6,412 nt of DNA from Burkholderiaceae bacterium (GCA_017997515.1 JAGOEY010000108.1:1-6412); one strand, 5' to 3'; counted from the stretch's first letter, positions 1 through 5,558 are shown. Made by a program: numbers and translations. The notes: a model not told the origin generated them from the letters alone.

Positions 1-71
1 GTGATGAGGGTGCGCAGCTGGTCGGCAATTTGCTGGTAAAGGCGCTGGGGCGCCACGGTTTGCAGGGGCAT
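1..71 (-). CDS. GntR-family (FadR/FCD-type) transcriptional regulator, N-terminal fragment
   Basis: Read on the minus strand from the ATG at 71-69, the frame is open to the window edge and gives 23 residues, MPLQTVAPQRLYQQIADQLR followed by TLI. The pattern R-L-Y-x-Q-I-A-x-Q-L-R-x-L-I is the typical opening of the GntR winged-helix DNA-binding domain, especially in the FadR/FCD subfamily. An in-frame TAG lies seven codons upstream of this ATG, with no other start between them, so the start is well fixed, although no clear Shine-Dalgarno sequence precedes it. The ligand-binding domain lies outside the window, so the effector is unknown. The gene is divergent from the SDR/FAH operon, and the spacer carries a palindrome of the form this subfamily binds (273-283). 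It is therefore the likely local regulator, probably a repressor released by a sugar-acid intermediate (inference). Confidence 0.72.
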   Translation of the reverse strand, partial: MPLQTVAPQRLYQQIADQLRTLI

Positions 72-153
72 GGGGGCAAAAAAATGTTTCTAAGGGTGTA
101 ACTATTCAATCCACTGCATCCAGCCCGGTGAGGCGTGCGCAGCCCTTCCAGCA

Positions 154-206
154 GACACCGCGGAACTGGCTTTGCCAGGCCGCTGGTGTCGCCCCCTGCA
201 AGGGGG
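154..206. repeat. REP-like interspersed palindromic element (two adjacent hairpins)
   Basis: The first hairpin spans 154-190. Its outer arm GACACC+GCGG (154-163) pairs with CCGC+T+GGTGTC (180-190) apart from one bulged T, and its inner arm CTGGC (166-170) pairs with GCCAG (174-178) around a TTT loop. The second hairpin is CCCCCT-GCA-AGGGGG (192-206). A GC-rich tail with alternating GCGAGAGCGCAAGCGAAG-like sequence follows to about 238. The compound structure, the non-coding location and the resemblance to palindromic intergenic elements that I recall in Comamonadaceae genomes suggest a member of a dispersed family. Copy number cannot be judged here because only one copy is present. There is no T-run after either hairpin, so it does not look like a simple intrinsic terminator. 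Confidence 0.55.
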
Positions 207-272
207 TTGGCGAGAGCGCAAGCGAAGCCTGGGGGTGAGTAGTTGCATCAGGGTTAGCCACAAGTGGCCAAG

Positions 273-283
273 TGGTCAGACCA
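273..283. promoter_or_regulatory. Putative GntR (FadR/FCD-type) operator
   Basis: TGGTCAGACCA is a perfect 5-1-5 palindrome. It fits the general FadR-subfamily operator pattern TNGTNNNACNA and resembles the core of E. coli FadR and PdhR sites. It lies between a GntR gene and a divergent catabolic operon, 95 bases upstream of the first SDR start and immediately before a possible -10 element TAATAT (286-291). Binding here could block rightward transcription and possibly also autoregulate the GntR gene. The match and symmetry are seen directly; the pairing with this particular regulator is inferred from position. Confidence 0.65.
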
Positions 284-368
284 ATTAATATGCTGCTGAA
301 TCACATCCAGCAACATCCGGCAAAACCCTGTGTGCTTTTTTGAAGGCATCAAAGGTGCGCCACCACCG

Positions 369-373
369 AAGGA
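369..373 (+). promoter_or_regulatory. Ribosome binding site fixing the start of the first SDR
   Basis: AAGGA sits five bases before the ATG at 379. The longer in-frame reading that begins with TTG at 340 would add 13 basic residues (K, R and H rich) that do not belong to the SDR fold, and it has no comparable ribosome binding site. The ATG at 379 is therefore preferred; it starts the protein at M-R-L-E-G-K, the usual SDR opening. Confidence 0.75.
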
Positions 374-378
374 AAGTT

Positions 379-1113
379 ATGCGACTCGAAGGTAAAACGG
401 CACTGGTCACGGCAGCCGGTCAAGGTATTGGCCGCGCCACGGTGCTGGCCCTGGCGGCAGAAGGTGCCACTGTGTGGGCCACCGATGTGAATGCCGGTTT
501 GCTGGAGGCTTACCAAGGCACGGCGCGTGTACACACCGCTGTGTTGAACGTGCTGGACAAAGACGCCATCCACGCACTGGTCGATTCGTTGCCTGCGCTG
601 AACGTGTTGTTCAACTGCGCCGGTGTGGTGCACAACGGCTCGATCCTGCAGGCCACCGACGACGACTGGAACTTTGCCTTCAACCTGAACGCACGTGCGC
701 AGTTCTGGGCCATCCAGGCCGTGTTGCCCAAGATGCTGGACAACGGTGGTGGCAGCATCATCAACATGTCCAGCGTGTGCAGCAGCCTCAAGGGCCTGCC
801 CAACCGTTTTGTCTACGGCGCCAGCAAGGCCGCCGTGATCGGACTGACCAAAGGGGTGGCCGCCGACTTTGTGGCGCGTGGTGTGCGGTGTAACGCGATC
901 TGCCCCGGCACGGTGGACACCCCATCACTGGCCGACCGCATCAACGCCAACGAAGACCCTGCCGAGGCCCGCCGCAACTTTGTCGCCCGCCAGCCCATGG
1001 GGCGCCTGGCACAAGCGCATGAAATTGCACCGCTGGTGGTGTTTCTGGCCAGCGACGATTCCGCGTTTGTCACCGGCCAGGCGTATTCGGTTGATGGCGG
1101 CATGACCATATGA
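379..1113 (+). CDS. NAD-dependent short-chain dehydrogenase, DHRS6/BDH2-like; probable 2-keto-3-deoxy sugar-acid (L-fuconate type) 4-dehydrogenase
   Basis: The product is a 244-residue classical SDR. The cofactor motif TAAGQGIG is at residues 11-18, and acidic D36 ends beta-strand 2, which favours NAD over NADP. NCAG is at 79-82, and the catalytic set is S132, Y146 and K150 (YGASK), followed by CPGTVDTPS (175-183). The sequence closely resembles eukaryotic DHRS6/BDH2 and its bacterial relatives. The three arginines that bind the substrate carboxylate in human BDH2 appear to be kept here as R143, R187 and R204. Bacterial members next to FAH-family hydrolases act as 2-keto-3-deoxy-L-fuconate (or L-rhamnonate/pentonate) 4-dehydrogenases, making 2,4-diketo acids in the cytoplasm. 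The FAH gene two positions downstream supports that role. A 3-hydroxybutyrate dehydrogenase is the main alternative. The stop overlaps the next start as ATGA (1110-1113), implying translational coupling. Confidence 0.82.
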   Translation: MRLEGKTALVTAAGQGIGRATVLALAAEGATVWATDVNAGLLEAYQGTARVHTAVLNVLDKDAIHALVDSLPALNVLFNCAGVVHNGSILQATDDDWNFAFNLNARAQFWAIQAVLPKMLDNGGGSIINMSSVCSSLKGLPNRFVYGASKAAVIGLTKGVAADFVARGVRCNAICPGTVDTPSLADRINANEDPAEARRNFVARQPMGRLAQAHEIAPLVVFLASDDSAFVTGQAYSVDGGMTI

Positions 1114-1859
1114 ACCAGCTCGACTTCACGGGCCGCCATGCGGTCGTGACGGGTGGGGCTACGGGTCTGGGGTATGCCATTGCGCAGCGCCTGCTGGCAT
1201 CAGGCGGCAGCGTCACCCTGTGGGACCGCGACGCCGCTGCTGCCGAGGCTGCGGCAAAAACGCTGGGTGCTGCTGCCCACTGGGTGCAGGTCGATGTGGC
1301 CGACCACGGCTCGGTGGTGCATGCATTACAGGCCACGCTGCAACAGGTGCCCGCAGGTATTGATGCGCTGGTCAACAGCGCGGGTGTGACCGGGCCCAAC
1401 ACCAAGCTATGGGACTATCCCATCGACGCCTGGCGGCAGGTGCTGGACGTCAACCTGACCGGCCTTTTCCTCTGCTGCCGCGAGGTGGTGGCCCATATGC
1501 GCACCCGCAGTTATGGCCGCATCGTCAACATTGCATCCGTAGCAGGCAAAGACGGCAACCCCAACGCCAGCGCATACAGTGCCAGCAAAGCTGGTGTGAT
1601 TGCCCTCACCAAATCCCTAGGCAAGGAGCTGGCCGATACCGGTGTACGCGTGAACTGTGTGACACCCGCAGCAGTGAAGACGGCTATCTTCGACCAGATG
1701 ACACCCGAGCACATTGCGTTTATGTTGTCCAAGATTCCGATGGGGCGTTTTGGCACACCCGAAGAGGTGGCGGCGATGGTGGTGTGGCTGTGCACCGAAG
1801 ACTGTGCGTTCTCCACCGGGGCTGTGTTCGATTTGTCGGGCGGGCGTTCTACTTATTAA
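1110..1859 (+). CDS. NAD-dependent short-chain dehydrogenase/reductase, probable sugar-acid pathway enzyme
   Basis: The product is a 249-residue classical SDR of the usual family length. TGGATGLG at residues 14-21 binds the dinucleotide, and D39 (LWDRD) suggests NAD preference. NSAG is at 89-92, the structural Asn is N115, and the catalytic residues are S143, Y156 and K160 (YSASK). The common PGxxxT segment is replaced by TPAAVKT (185-191). The C-terminus lacks membrane or extra domains, so the enzyme is cytoplasmic. It differs clearly from the SDR just upstream, so the pair is not a recent duplication. In non-phosphorylative fucose, rhamnose and pentose clusters a second SDR serves as the sugar dehydrogenase or oxidises a later keto-acid intermediate; the sequence alone does not decide between these. 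An automatic label of 3-oxoacyl-ACP reductase would be less likely given the neighbours. Translation is probably coupled to the previous gene through the ATGA overlap. Confidence 0.8.
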   Translation: MNQLDFTGRHAVVTGGATGLGYAIAQRLLASGGSVTLWDRDAAAAEAAAKTLGAAAHWVQVDVADHGSVVHALQATLQQVPAGIDALVNSAGVTGPNTKLWDYPIDAWRQVLDVNLTGLFLCCREVVAHMRTRSYGRIVNIASVAGKDGNPNASAYSASKAGVIALTKSLGKELADTGVRVNCVTPAAVKTAIFDQMTPEHIAFMLSKIPMGRFGTPEEVAAMVVWLCTEDCAFSTGAVFDLSGGRSTY

Positions 1860-1860
1860 T

Positions 1861-1888
1861 GTGCACTGCACAATTTTTCTTGTTTTTT
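1861..1888 (+). terminator. Possible weak intra-operon terminator or attenuator
   Basis: Immediately after the second SDR stop, GTGC-ACT-GCAC (1861-1871; one further T-A pair is possible) forms a very short hairpin. It is followed by AATTTTTCTTGTTTTTT, two T-runs separated by C and TTG, ending at about 1888, just before the ribosome binding site of the FAH gene. The stem is too short for an efficient terminator, but it could lower read-through or expose an RNA cleavage or pause site. It is equally possible that this is only an AU-rich translation enhancer. Confidence 0.25.
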
Positions 1889-1902
1889 GAAAGGTACTCA
1901 CT

Positions 1903-2751
1903 ATGAAACTGGTTCGCTACGGCAACCCTGGCAAAGAAAAACCCGGCCTCATTGACGCCAACGGCCAACTGCGTGACCTGAGCAGTGTGGTCAAGGACAT
2001 TGGCCCCGACCAACTGGGCGACGCTGCACTGGCCAAAATTGCCAAGGTCAAAACCGACAAGTTGCCGCTCGTCAAAGGCAAACCCCGCTATGGCAACCCG
2101 GTCACGGGCACACCGAAGTTCATCGCCATTGGCCTGAACTACGCCGACCATGCCGCCGAGTCCGGCCTGCCGATTCCGGCCGAGCCTGTGGTGTTCATGA
2201 AGGCCACCAGCTGTATCCAGGGCCCGAACGACGCGGTGATGCTGCCCAAGGGCTCGAAAAAGACCGACTGGGAGGTCGAGCTGGGGGTGGTGATTGGCAC
2301 CCGTGCGCGTTATGTGTCGCAAAAGGATGCGCTCAATTTTGTGGCCGGTTACTGCACCATCAACGACGTGAGTGAACGTGAGTACCAGATCGAACGCGGC
2401 GGCACCTGGGACAAGGGCAAGGGTTGTGACACCTTCGGCCCCATCGGCCCCTGGCTGGTGACACGCGACGAAGTGCCGAATCCGCAAAAGTTGTCCATGT
2501 GGCTCGACCTGAACGGCAAACGTGTACAAACCGGCAACACCAAAACCATGGTGTTCAGCGTGGCCAAGATCGTCAGTTACGTGAGCCAGTTCATGACATT
2601 GGAGCCGGGCGACATCATCACCACCGGCACGCCACCCGGCGTGGGCTTGGGTATGAAGCCGCCGCTGTACCTGAAGAAGGGTGACGTGATGACGCTGGGT
2701 ATCGAAGGCCTCGGTGAACAACGCCAGGAAGTTGTCGCGTTCAAACTGTAG
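1903..2751 (+). CDS. Fumarylacetoacetate hydrolase family protein; probable 2,4-diketo-3-deoxy-L-fuconate (or related) hydrolase
   Basis: The product is a 282-residue FAH-family enzyme with an N-terminal cap (about 1-65) and the FAH catalytic fold after it. GLNYADH (77-83) includes the conserved His, H83. The metal ligands are E124 and E126 in DWEVELG and D155 in NDVSERE, while KGKGCDTFGPIGPW (171-184) and ITTGTPPGVGLG (239-250) are family signatures. Enzymes with this sequence style are often mislabelled ureidoglycolate lyase, but characterised relatives in L-fucose and L-rhamnose pathways cleave 2,4-diketo-3-deoxy acids to pyruvate plus lactate or glycolate, using Mg2+ or Mn2+ in the cytoplasm. 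Its place behind two SDRs supports that role. GAAAGG (1889-1894) lies eight bases before the ATG. A 43-base gap with T-runs separates it from the second SDR, and a strong terminator follows 19 bases after the stop. Confidence 0.85.
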   Translation: MKLVRYGNPGKEKPGLIDANGQLRDLSSVVKDIGPDQLGDAALAKIAKVKTDKLPLVKGKPRYGNPVTGTPKFIAIGLNYADHAAESGLPIPAEPVVFMKATSCIQGPNDAVMLPKGSKKTDWEVELGVVIGTRARYVSQKDALNFVAGYCTINDVSEREYQIERGGTWDKGKGCDTFGPIGPWLVTRDEVPNPQKLSMWLDLNGKRVQTGNTKTMVFSVAKIVSYVSQFMTLEPGDIITTGTPPGVGLGMKPPLYLKKGDVMTLGIEGLGEQRQEVVAFKL

Positions 2752-2770
2752 TTTGATATTGCCTTCCATC

Positions 2771-2801
2771 AAAACCGCTGCCTCACCCGCAGCGGTTTTT
2801 T
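2771..2801 (+). terminator. Rho-independent terminator of the SDR/FAH operon
   Basis: AAAACCGCTGC (2771-2781) pairs perfectly with GCAGCGGTTTT (2789-2799) around a seven-base loop (CTCACCC), and the T-run continues to 2801. The stem has a strong GC core and the run holds six Ts. It begins 19 bases after the FAH stop and separates this operon from the TetR/beta-oxidation unit. Because the stem also starts with AAAA, weaker bidirectional activity is possible. Confidence 0.93.
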
Positions 2802-2926
2802 GCGTTGTGGGGCACGCAGAAAAAGCCCCACTTGCCAGTCGGTAATCTAAGGAAAAACCCTTGAAACAACTAGGTTCGGGGCTCTAGAACCCCCCACTTT
2901 CAACAGGCTGTCACGGAAGTACTGCA

Positions 2927-2948
2927 AAATAGCACGATCGTTCGTTTT
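2927..2948. promoter_or_regulatory. Putative TetR-family operator (autoregulatory dyad)
   Basis: An imperfect 22-base dyad is centred between 2937 and 2938. Its core ACGATCGT (2934-2941) is perfectly palindromic, G2932 pairs with C2943, and AAA (2927-2929) is mirrored by TTT (2946-2948). It ends ten bases before the TetR start codon. The length and position are typical of TetR-family autoregulatory operators, and the sequence contrasts with its GC-rich surroundings. A CAAAAT at 2925-2930 could be part of a -10 box that the bound repressor would cover. Symmetry is seen directly; binding by the adjacent regulator is inferred. Confidence 0.5.
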
Positions 2949-2958
2949 ATTTTGCACC

Positions 2959-3717
2959 ATGCCTACTTCCAGCCCCCCTGCCAAAGCCGCCCGCGCTCCG
3001 TCTGCCGACGGGGCCCGCGAAGGCCGCGCCCTGCAGAAAGGGCAGCAGACCAAAGCCGCCATCGTGGAGGCCGCCCTCGGTCTGGCCACACAGATTGGTG
3101 TGGAAGGCCTGAGTATTGGTGCGCTGGCCGAGGTCACACGCATGAGCAAGTCGGGCGTATTTGCCCACTTTGGCTCGCGTGAAGAGCTGCAGATCTCCGT
3201 TATCCGCGAGTACCACGCACGTTTTGAGGAAGAGGTGTTTTACCCCGCCCTGCAAGCCGAGCGTGGCCTGCCTCGGGTGCGCGCCATGTTTGCCAACTGG
3301 ATGCAGCGCACCTCGGTGGAAATCGATTCGGGCTGTATCTACATCAGTGGTGCGGTCGAATTTGACGACCGGTCCGGCCCGGTGCGCGACAGCCTTGCCA
3401 GCTCGGTGATGACCTGGCATGCCGCCATGAAACGCGCCATCACCATGGCCAAGTCGCTGGGTGAGCTGCAGGCCGATGTCAACGAAGACCAGATGCTGTT
3501 CGAGATCCACGGACTCATCCTGGCCCTGCACTACGAAGCCCGCTTCCTCAAAAACCCCGGCTCGATCGACCGTGCCAACACCGGGTTCGACAACATTCTG
3601 GCGCGTTACGGTGCAGGCCCGGCACGTGCTGCACCCGCCCGCAAACGGCCTTCTTCCGCTTCTGTTTCTTCCGTCTCTTCACCGTCTTCCACCTCTTCCA
3701 AAATTTCCAAGGACTAA
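2959..3717 (+). CDS. TetR-family transcriptional regulator, probable repressor of the downstream beta-oxidation operon
   Basis: The product is 252 residues, somewhat longer than the usual 190-220 for the family. Residues 1-28 are an Ala/Pro/Arg-rich extension. The TetR_N helix-turn-helix spans about 31-77, with the recognition part reading AEVTRMSKSGVFAHFGSREE (57-76). The helical ligand-binding domain covers about 78-215 and is followed by a basic and Ser-rich tail (219-252; 12 serines between 232 and 250). No good Shine-Dalgarno precedes the ATG at 2959, so initiation may be weak or leaderless. A start further in is possible, but the HTH would tolerate only the loss of the extension. The stop is four bases before the acyl-CoA dehydrogenase start, so the regulator leads its own target operon. 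The ligand is probably a fatty acyl-CoA or fatty acid, inferred from the neighbours only. Confidence 0.85.
   Translation: MPTSSPPAKAARAPSADGAREGRALQKGQQTKAAIVEAALGLATQIGVEGLSIGALAEVTRMSKSGVFAHFGSREELQISVIREYHARFEEEVFYPALQAERGLPRVRAMFANWMQRTSVEIDSGCIYISGAVEFDDRSGPVRDSLASSVMTWHAAMKRAITMAKSLGELQADVNEDQMLFEIHGLILALHYEARFLKNPGSIDRANTGFDNILARYGAGPARAAPARKRPSSASVSSVSSPSSTSSKISKD
3649..3699 (+). repeat. Pyrimidine-rich tract encoding the Ser-rich TetR tail
   Basis: Of these 51 bases, 45 are C or T on the plus strand, with recurring TCTTCC/TCTTC units. The tract lies inside the 3' end of the TetR gene and encodes most of its Ser-rich tail. It ends ten bases before the ribosome binding site of the next gene (AAGGA, 3709-3713). 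The composition differs sharply from the rest of the gene and suggests expansion of short tandem units. Confidence 0.7.
3709..3713 (+). promoter_or_regulatory. Ribosome binding site fixing the acyl-CoA dehydrogenase start
   Basis: AAGGA lies eight bases before the ATG at 3722 and overlaps the last codons of the TetR gene. The same frame stays open back to 3461 and could in principle start there, but that 87-residue extension is the TetR coding sequence read in another frame and has no dehydrogenase character. The ATG at 3722 is therefore the start. Confidence 0.85.
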
Positions 3718-3721
3718 CACC

Positions 3722-5518
3722 ATGCCAACCTACACCCCTCCCTTGCGCGACATGCAGTTTGTGATGCACGAAGTGCTGGGCGTTGCCAACGAATACGCGG
3801 CCATGCCACGCTTCGCCGAGGTGGACGCCGACACCATCAATGCGGTGATTGAAGAGGCCGGCAAGTTCGCTGCCAATGTGACCTTTCCCCTGAACATCAG
3901 TGGTGACGAAGAGGGCTGCACCCTCGACAAAACCACCCACGAAGTGACGGCACCCAAGGGTTTCAAGGAAGCCTATGCCCAGTACGTCGAAGGCGGCTGG
4001 CCTGCGTTGTCGTGTGACCCGGAATACGGCGGTCAGGGCCTGCCGTTTGTGGTGAACCAGTGCCTGTACGAAATGCTCAACAGCGCCAACCAGGCCTGGA
4101 CGATGTACCCCGGCCTGTCGCACGGTGCCTATGAAGCACTGGCCGCACACGGCACCGACGAACAGAAAAAAACCTACCTGCCCAAGCTGGTGAGTGGTGA
4201 GTGGACCGGCACCATGTGCCTGACCGAACCCCATTGCGGCACCGACCTCGGCATGTTGCGCACCAAGGCTGAACCACAAGCCGACGGCAGCTACAAGATC
4301 ACCGGCAACAAGATCTTCATCTCGGCCGGTGAACACGACCTGGCCCCCAACATCCTGCACCTGGTACTGGCCCGCCTGCCGGACGCACCCAAAGGCAGCA
4401 AGGGCATCAGCCTGTTTGCCGTGCCCAAGTTCAACGTGAATGCCGACGGATCACTCGGCAGCCGCAACCCGATCTACTGCGGTGGGCTGGAGCACAAGAT
4501 GGGCATCCACGGCAACGCCACGGCGCAGATCGTTATCGACGGTGCGGTGGGCACCCTGGTCGGCCAGCCACACAAGGGCTTGGCCGCGATGTTTGTGATG
4601 ATGAACGCCGCCCGCCTGGGTGTGGGCAACCAGTCGCTGGGCCTGACCGAAGTGGCCTACCAGAACGCACTGGCTTACGCCAAAGACCGCATCCAGATGC
4701 GCTCGCTGACAGGCACCAAGGCGAAGGACAAGGAAGCCGACCCCATCATCGTGCACCCCGACGTGCGCAAGATGCTGCTCACCGCCAAGGCCTACGCGGA
4801 AGGCGGCCGTGCGCTGCAGATCTGGTGCACGCTGCTGCTCGACAAGGCGCACAACCATGCCGACGAAAAAGTGCGCAAAGACTCCGACGAGTTGGTCGCA
4901 CTGCTGACCCCCATCGTCAAGGCCTTCATCACCGACAACGGCCATATCTCCACCAACGCGTGTATGCAGGTGTTCGGCGGCCACGGCTTCATCAAGGAAT
5001 GGGGCATGGAGCAGTTCACGCGCGATAACCGCATCAACATGATCTATGAAGGCACCAACACCATCCAGTCGCTCGACCTGCTGGGCCGCAAGGTGCTGGG
5101 CAACAACGGCGCGACGCTCAAGAAGTTGGGCAAGCTGGTGGGAGCGCTGGTGGCGGAAGAGGGCGTGAACGAGAAGATGGCCGAGTTCATCAACCCGCTG
5201 GCCATGCTGGGTGAGCAGATGACCAAGTTCACCACCGAGCTGGGCTTCAAGGGTTTGCAAAACCCCGACGAGGTGGGCGCGGCCGCGGTGGACTACCTGC
5301 GTGTGGCGGGCCACTTCGTGTTTGGCTACCTGTTCGCGCGGATGGCCCAGGTCGCGTTGCGCGAGATTGCCAATGGCAACACAGACCCGTTCTACGTTGC
5401 CAAGCTGCAGACTGCACGTTTCTACTTCGCCAAGCTGTTCCCAGAAACCGTGACGCTGATGCGCACCGCGCGCGCTGGCAGCAAGGTGCTGATGGACACC
5501 GACGCAGCCCTTGCCTGA
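3722..5518 (+). CDS. Acyl-CoA dehydrogenase, large FadE5-like type with C-terminal extension
   Basis: The product is 598 residues, longer than the ~380-residue classical acyl-CoA dehydrogenases and typical of the FadE5/AidB-like large subgroup. It is an FAD enzyme introducing the alpha-beta double bond into acyl-CoA, the first step of beta-oxidation. A short N-terminal segment (about 1-35) precedes the N-terminal helical domain (about 36-160). The middle beta domain carries the family signature CLTEPHCGTDLG (166-177) and continues to about 280. The C-terminal helical domain includes QVFGGHGFIKEWGMEQFTRD (416-435) and IYEGTNTIQ (441-449), where E443 is the expected catalytic base. Residues from about 465 to 598 form the extra helical domain of the subgroup. 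No signal peptide or membrane segment is seen, so it is cytosolic. It follows TetR by four bases and has a good ribosome binding site. Chain-length preference cannot be read from the sequence. Confidence 0.93.
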   Translation: MPTYTPPLRDMQFVMHEVLGVANEYAAMPRFAEVDADTINAVIEEAGKFAANVTFPLNISGDEEGCTLDKTTHEVTAPKGFKEAYAQYVEGGWPALSCDPEYGGQGLPFVVNQCLYEMLNSANQAWTMYPGLSHGAYEALAAHGTDEQKKTYLPKLVSGEWTGTMCLTEPHCGTDLGMLRTKAEPQADGSYKITGNKIFISAGEHDLAPNILHLVLARLPDAPKGSKGISLFAVPKFNVNADGSLGSRNPIYCGGLEHKMGIHGNATAQIVIDGAVGTLVGQPHKGLAAMFVMMNAARLGVGNQSLGLTEVAYQNALAYAKDRIQMRSLTGTKAKDKEADPIIVHPDVRKMLLTAKAYAEGGRALQIWCTLLLDKAHNHADEKVRKDSDELVALLTPIVKAFITDNGHISTNACMQVFGGHGFIKEWGMEQFTRDNRINMIYEGTNTIQSLDLLGRKVLGNNGATLKKLGKLVGALVAEEGVNEKMAEFINPLAMLGEQMTKFTTELGFKGLQNPDEVGAAAVDYLRVAGHFVFGYLFARMAQVALREIANGNTDPFYVAKLQTARFYFAKLFPETVTLMRTARAGSKVLMDTDAALA

Positions 5519-5558
5519 TCTGTTCTTTGGATTTGCATAAAACCACACGGAGACGACC

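Larger units (their letters stand above)
72..378. other. Divergent intergenic region between the GntR gene and the SDR/FAH operon
   Basis: This 307-base stretch has no convincing coding sequence. From left to right it holds a short AT-richer leader of the GntR gene (72-115), a REP-like pair of hairpins followed by a GC-rich tail (about 151-238), a small inverted repeat GCCAC-AA-GTGGC (257-268), the GntR-type operator palindrome (273-283), and an AT-rich patch with a TAATAT (286-291) that could be a -10 box for the rightward operon. No good -35 box is seen at the right distance. The Shine-Dalgarno for the first SDR lies at the right end (369-373). Both transcription units presumably start here. 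Confidence 0.7.

Noticed and set aside
257..268. GCCAC-AA-GTGGC inverted repeat as a second GntR operator
   Set aside because: It is symmetric but lacks the TNGTNNNACNA arrangement, and its length is within what chance allows in GC-rich DNA. It is noted only as part of the spacer.
340..378. A TTG start at 340 for the first SDR
   Set aside because: It adds 13 basic residues outside the SDR fold, while the ATG at 379 has AAGGA five bases upstream and gives the normal N-terminus.
1849..2772. A 307-codon minus-strand open frame opposite the FAH gene
   Set aside because: The opposite strand encodes a complete FAH enzyme with all metal ligands, and the antisense product is His-rich and resembles no known protein.
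2873..2891. GGTTC...GAACC segment as a tRNA T-arm or tRNA remnant
   Set aside because: The loop is nine bases instead of seven, and no acceptor, D or anticodon stems can be found around it.
2851..2930. TTGAAA (2851-2856) or TTTCAA (2898-2903) as -35 boxes for the TetR gene
   Set aside because: No -10-like hexamer lies 16-18 bases downstream of either; CAAAAT at 2925 is 21 bases from the nearer one.
3461..3721. An 87-codon N-terminal extension of the acyl-CoA dehydrogenase, read as a TetR-overlapping start or fusion
   Set aside because: The extension is TetR coding sequence in another frame, rich in Ser, Pro and Thr, and the ATG at 3722 has its own AAGGA ribosome binding site.
3548..4360. 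A 270-codon minus-strand open frame across the TetR/dehydrogenase junction
   Set aside because: It is a shadow of codon use in the two plus-strand genes; no domain and no plausible ribosome binding site support it.
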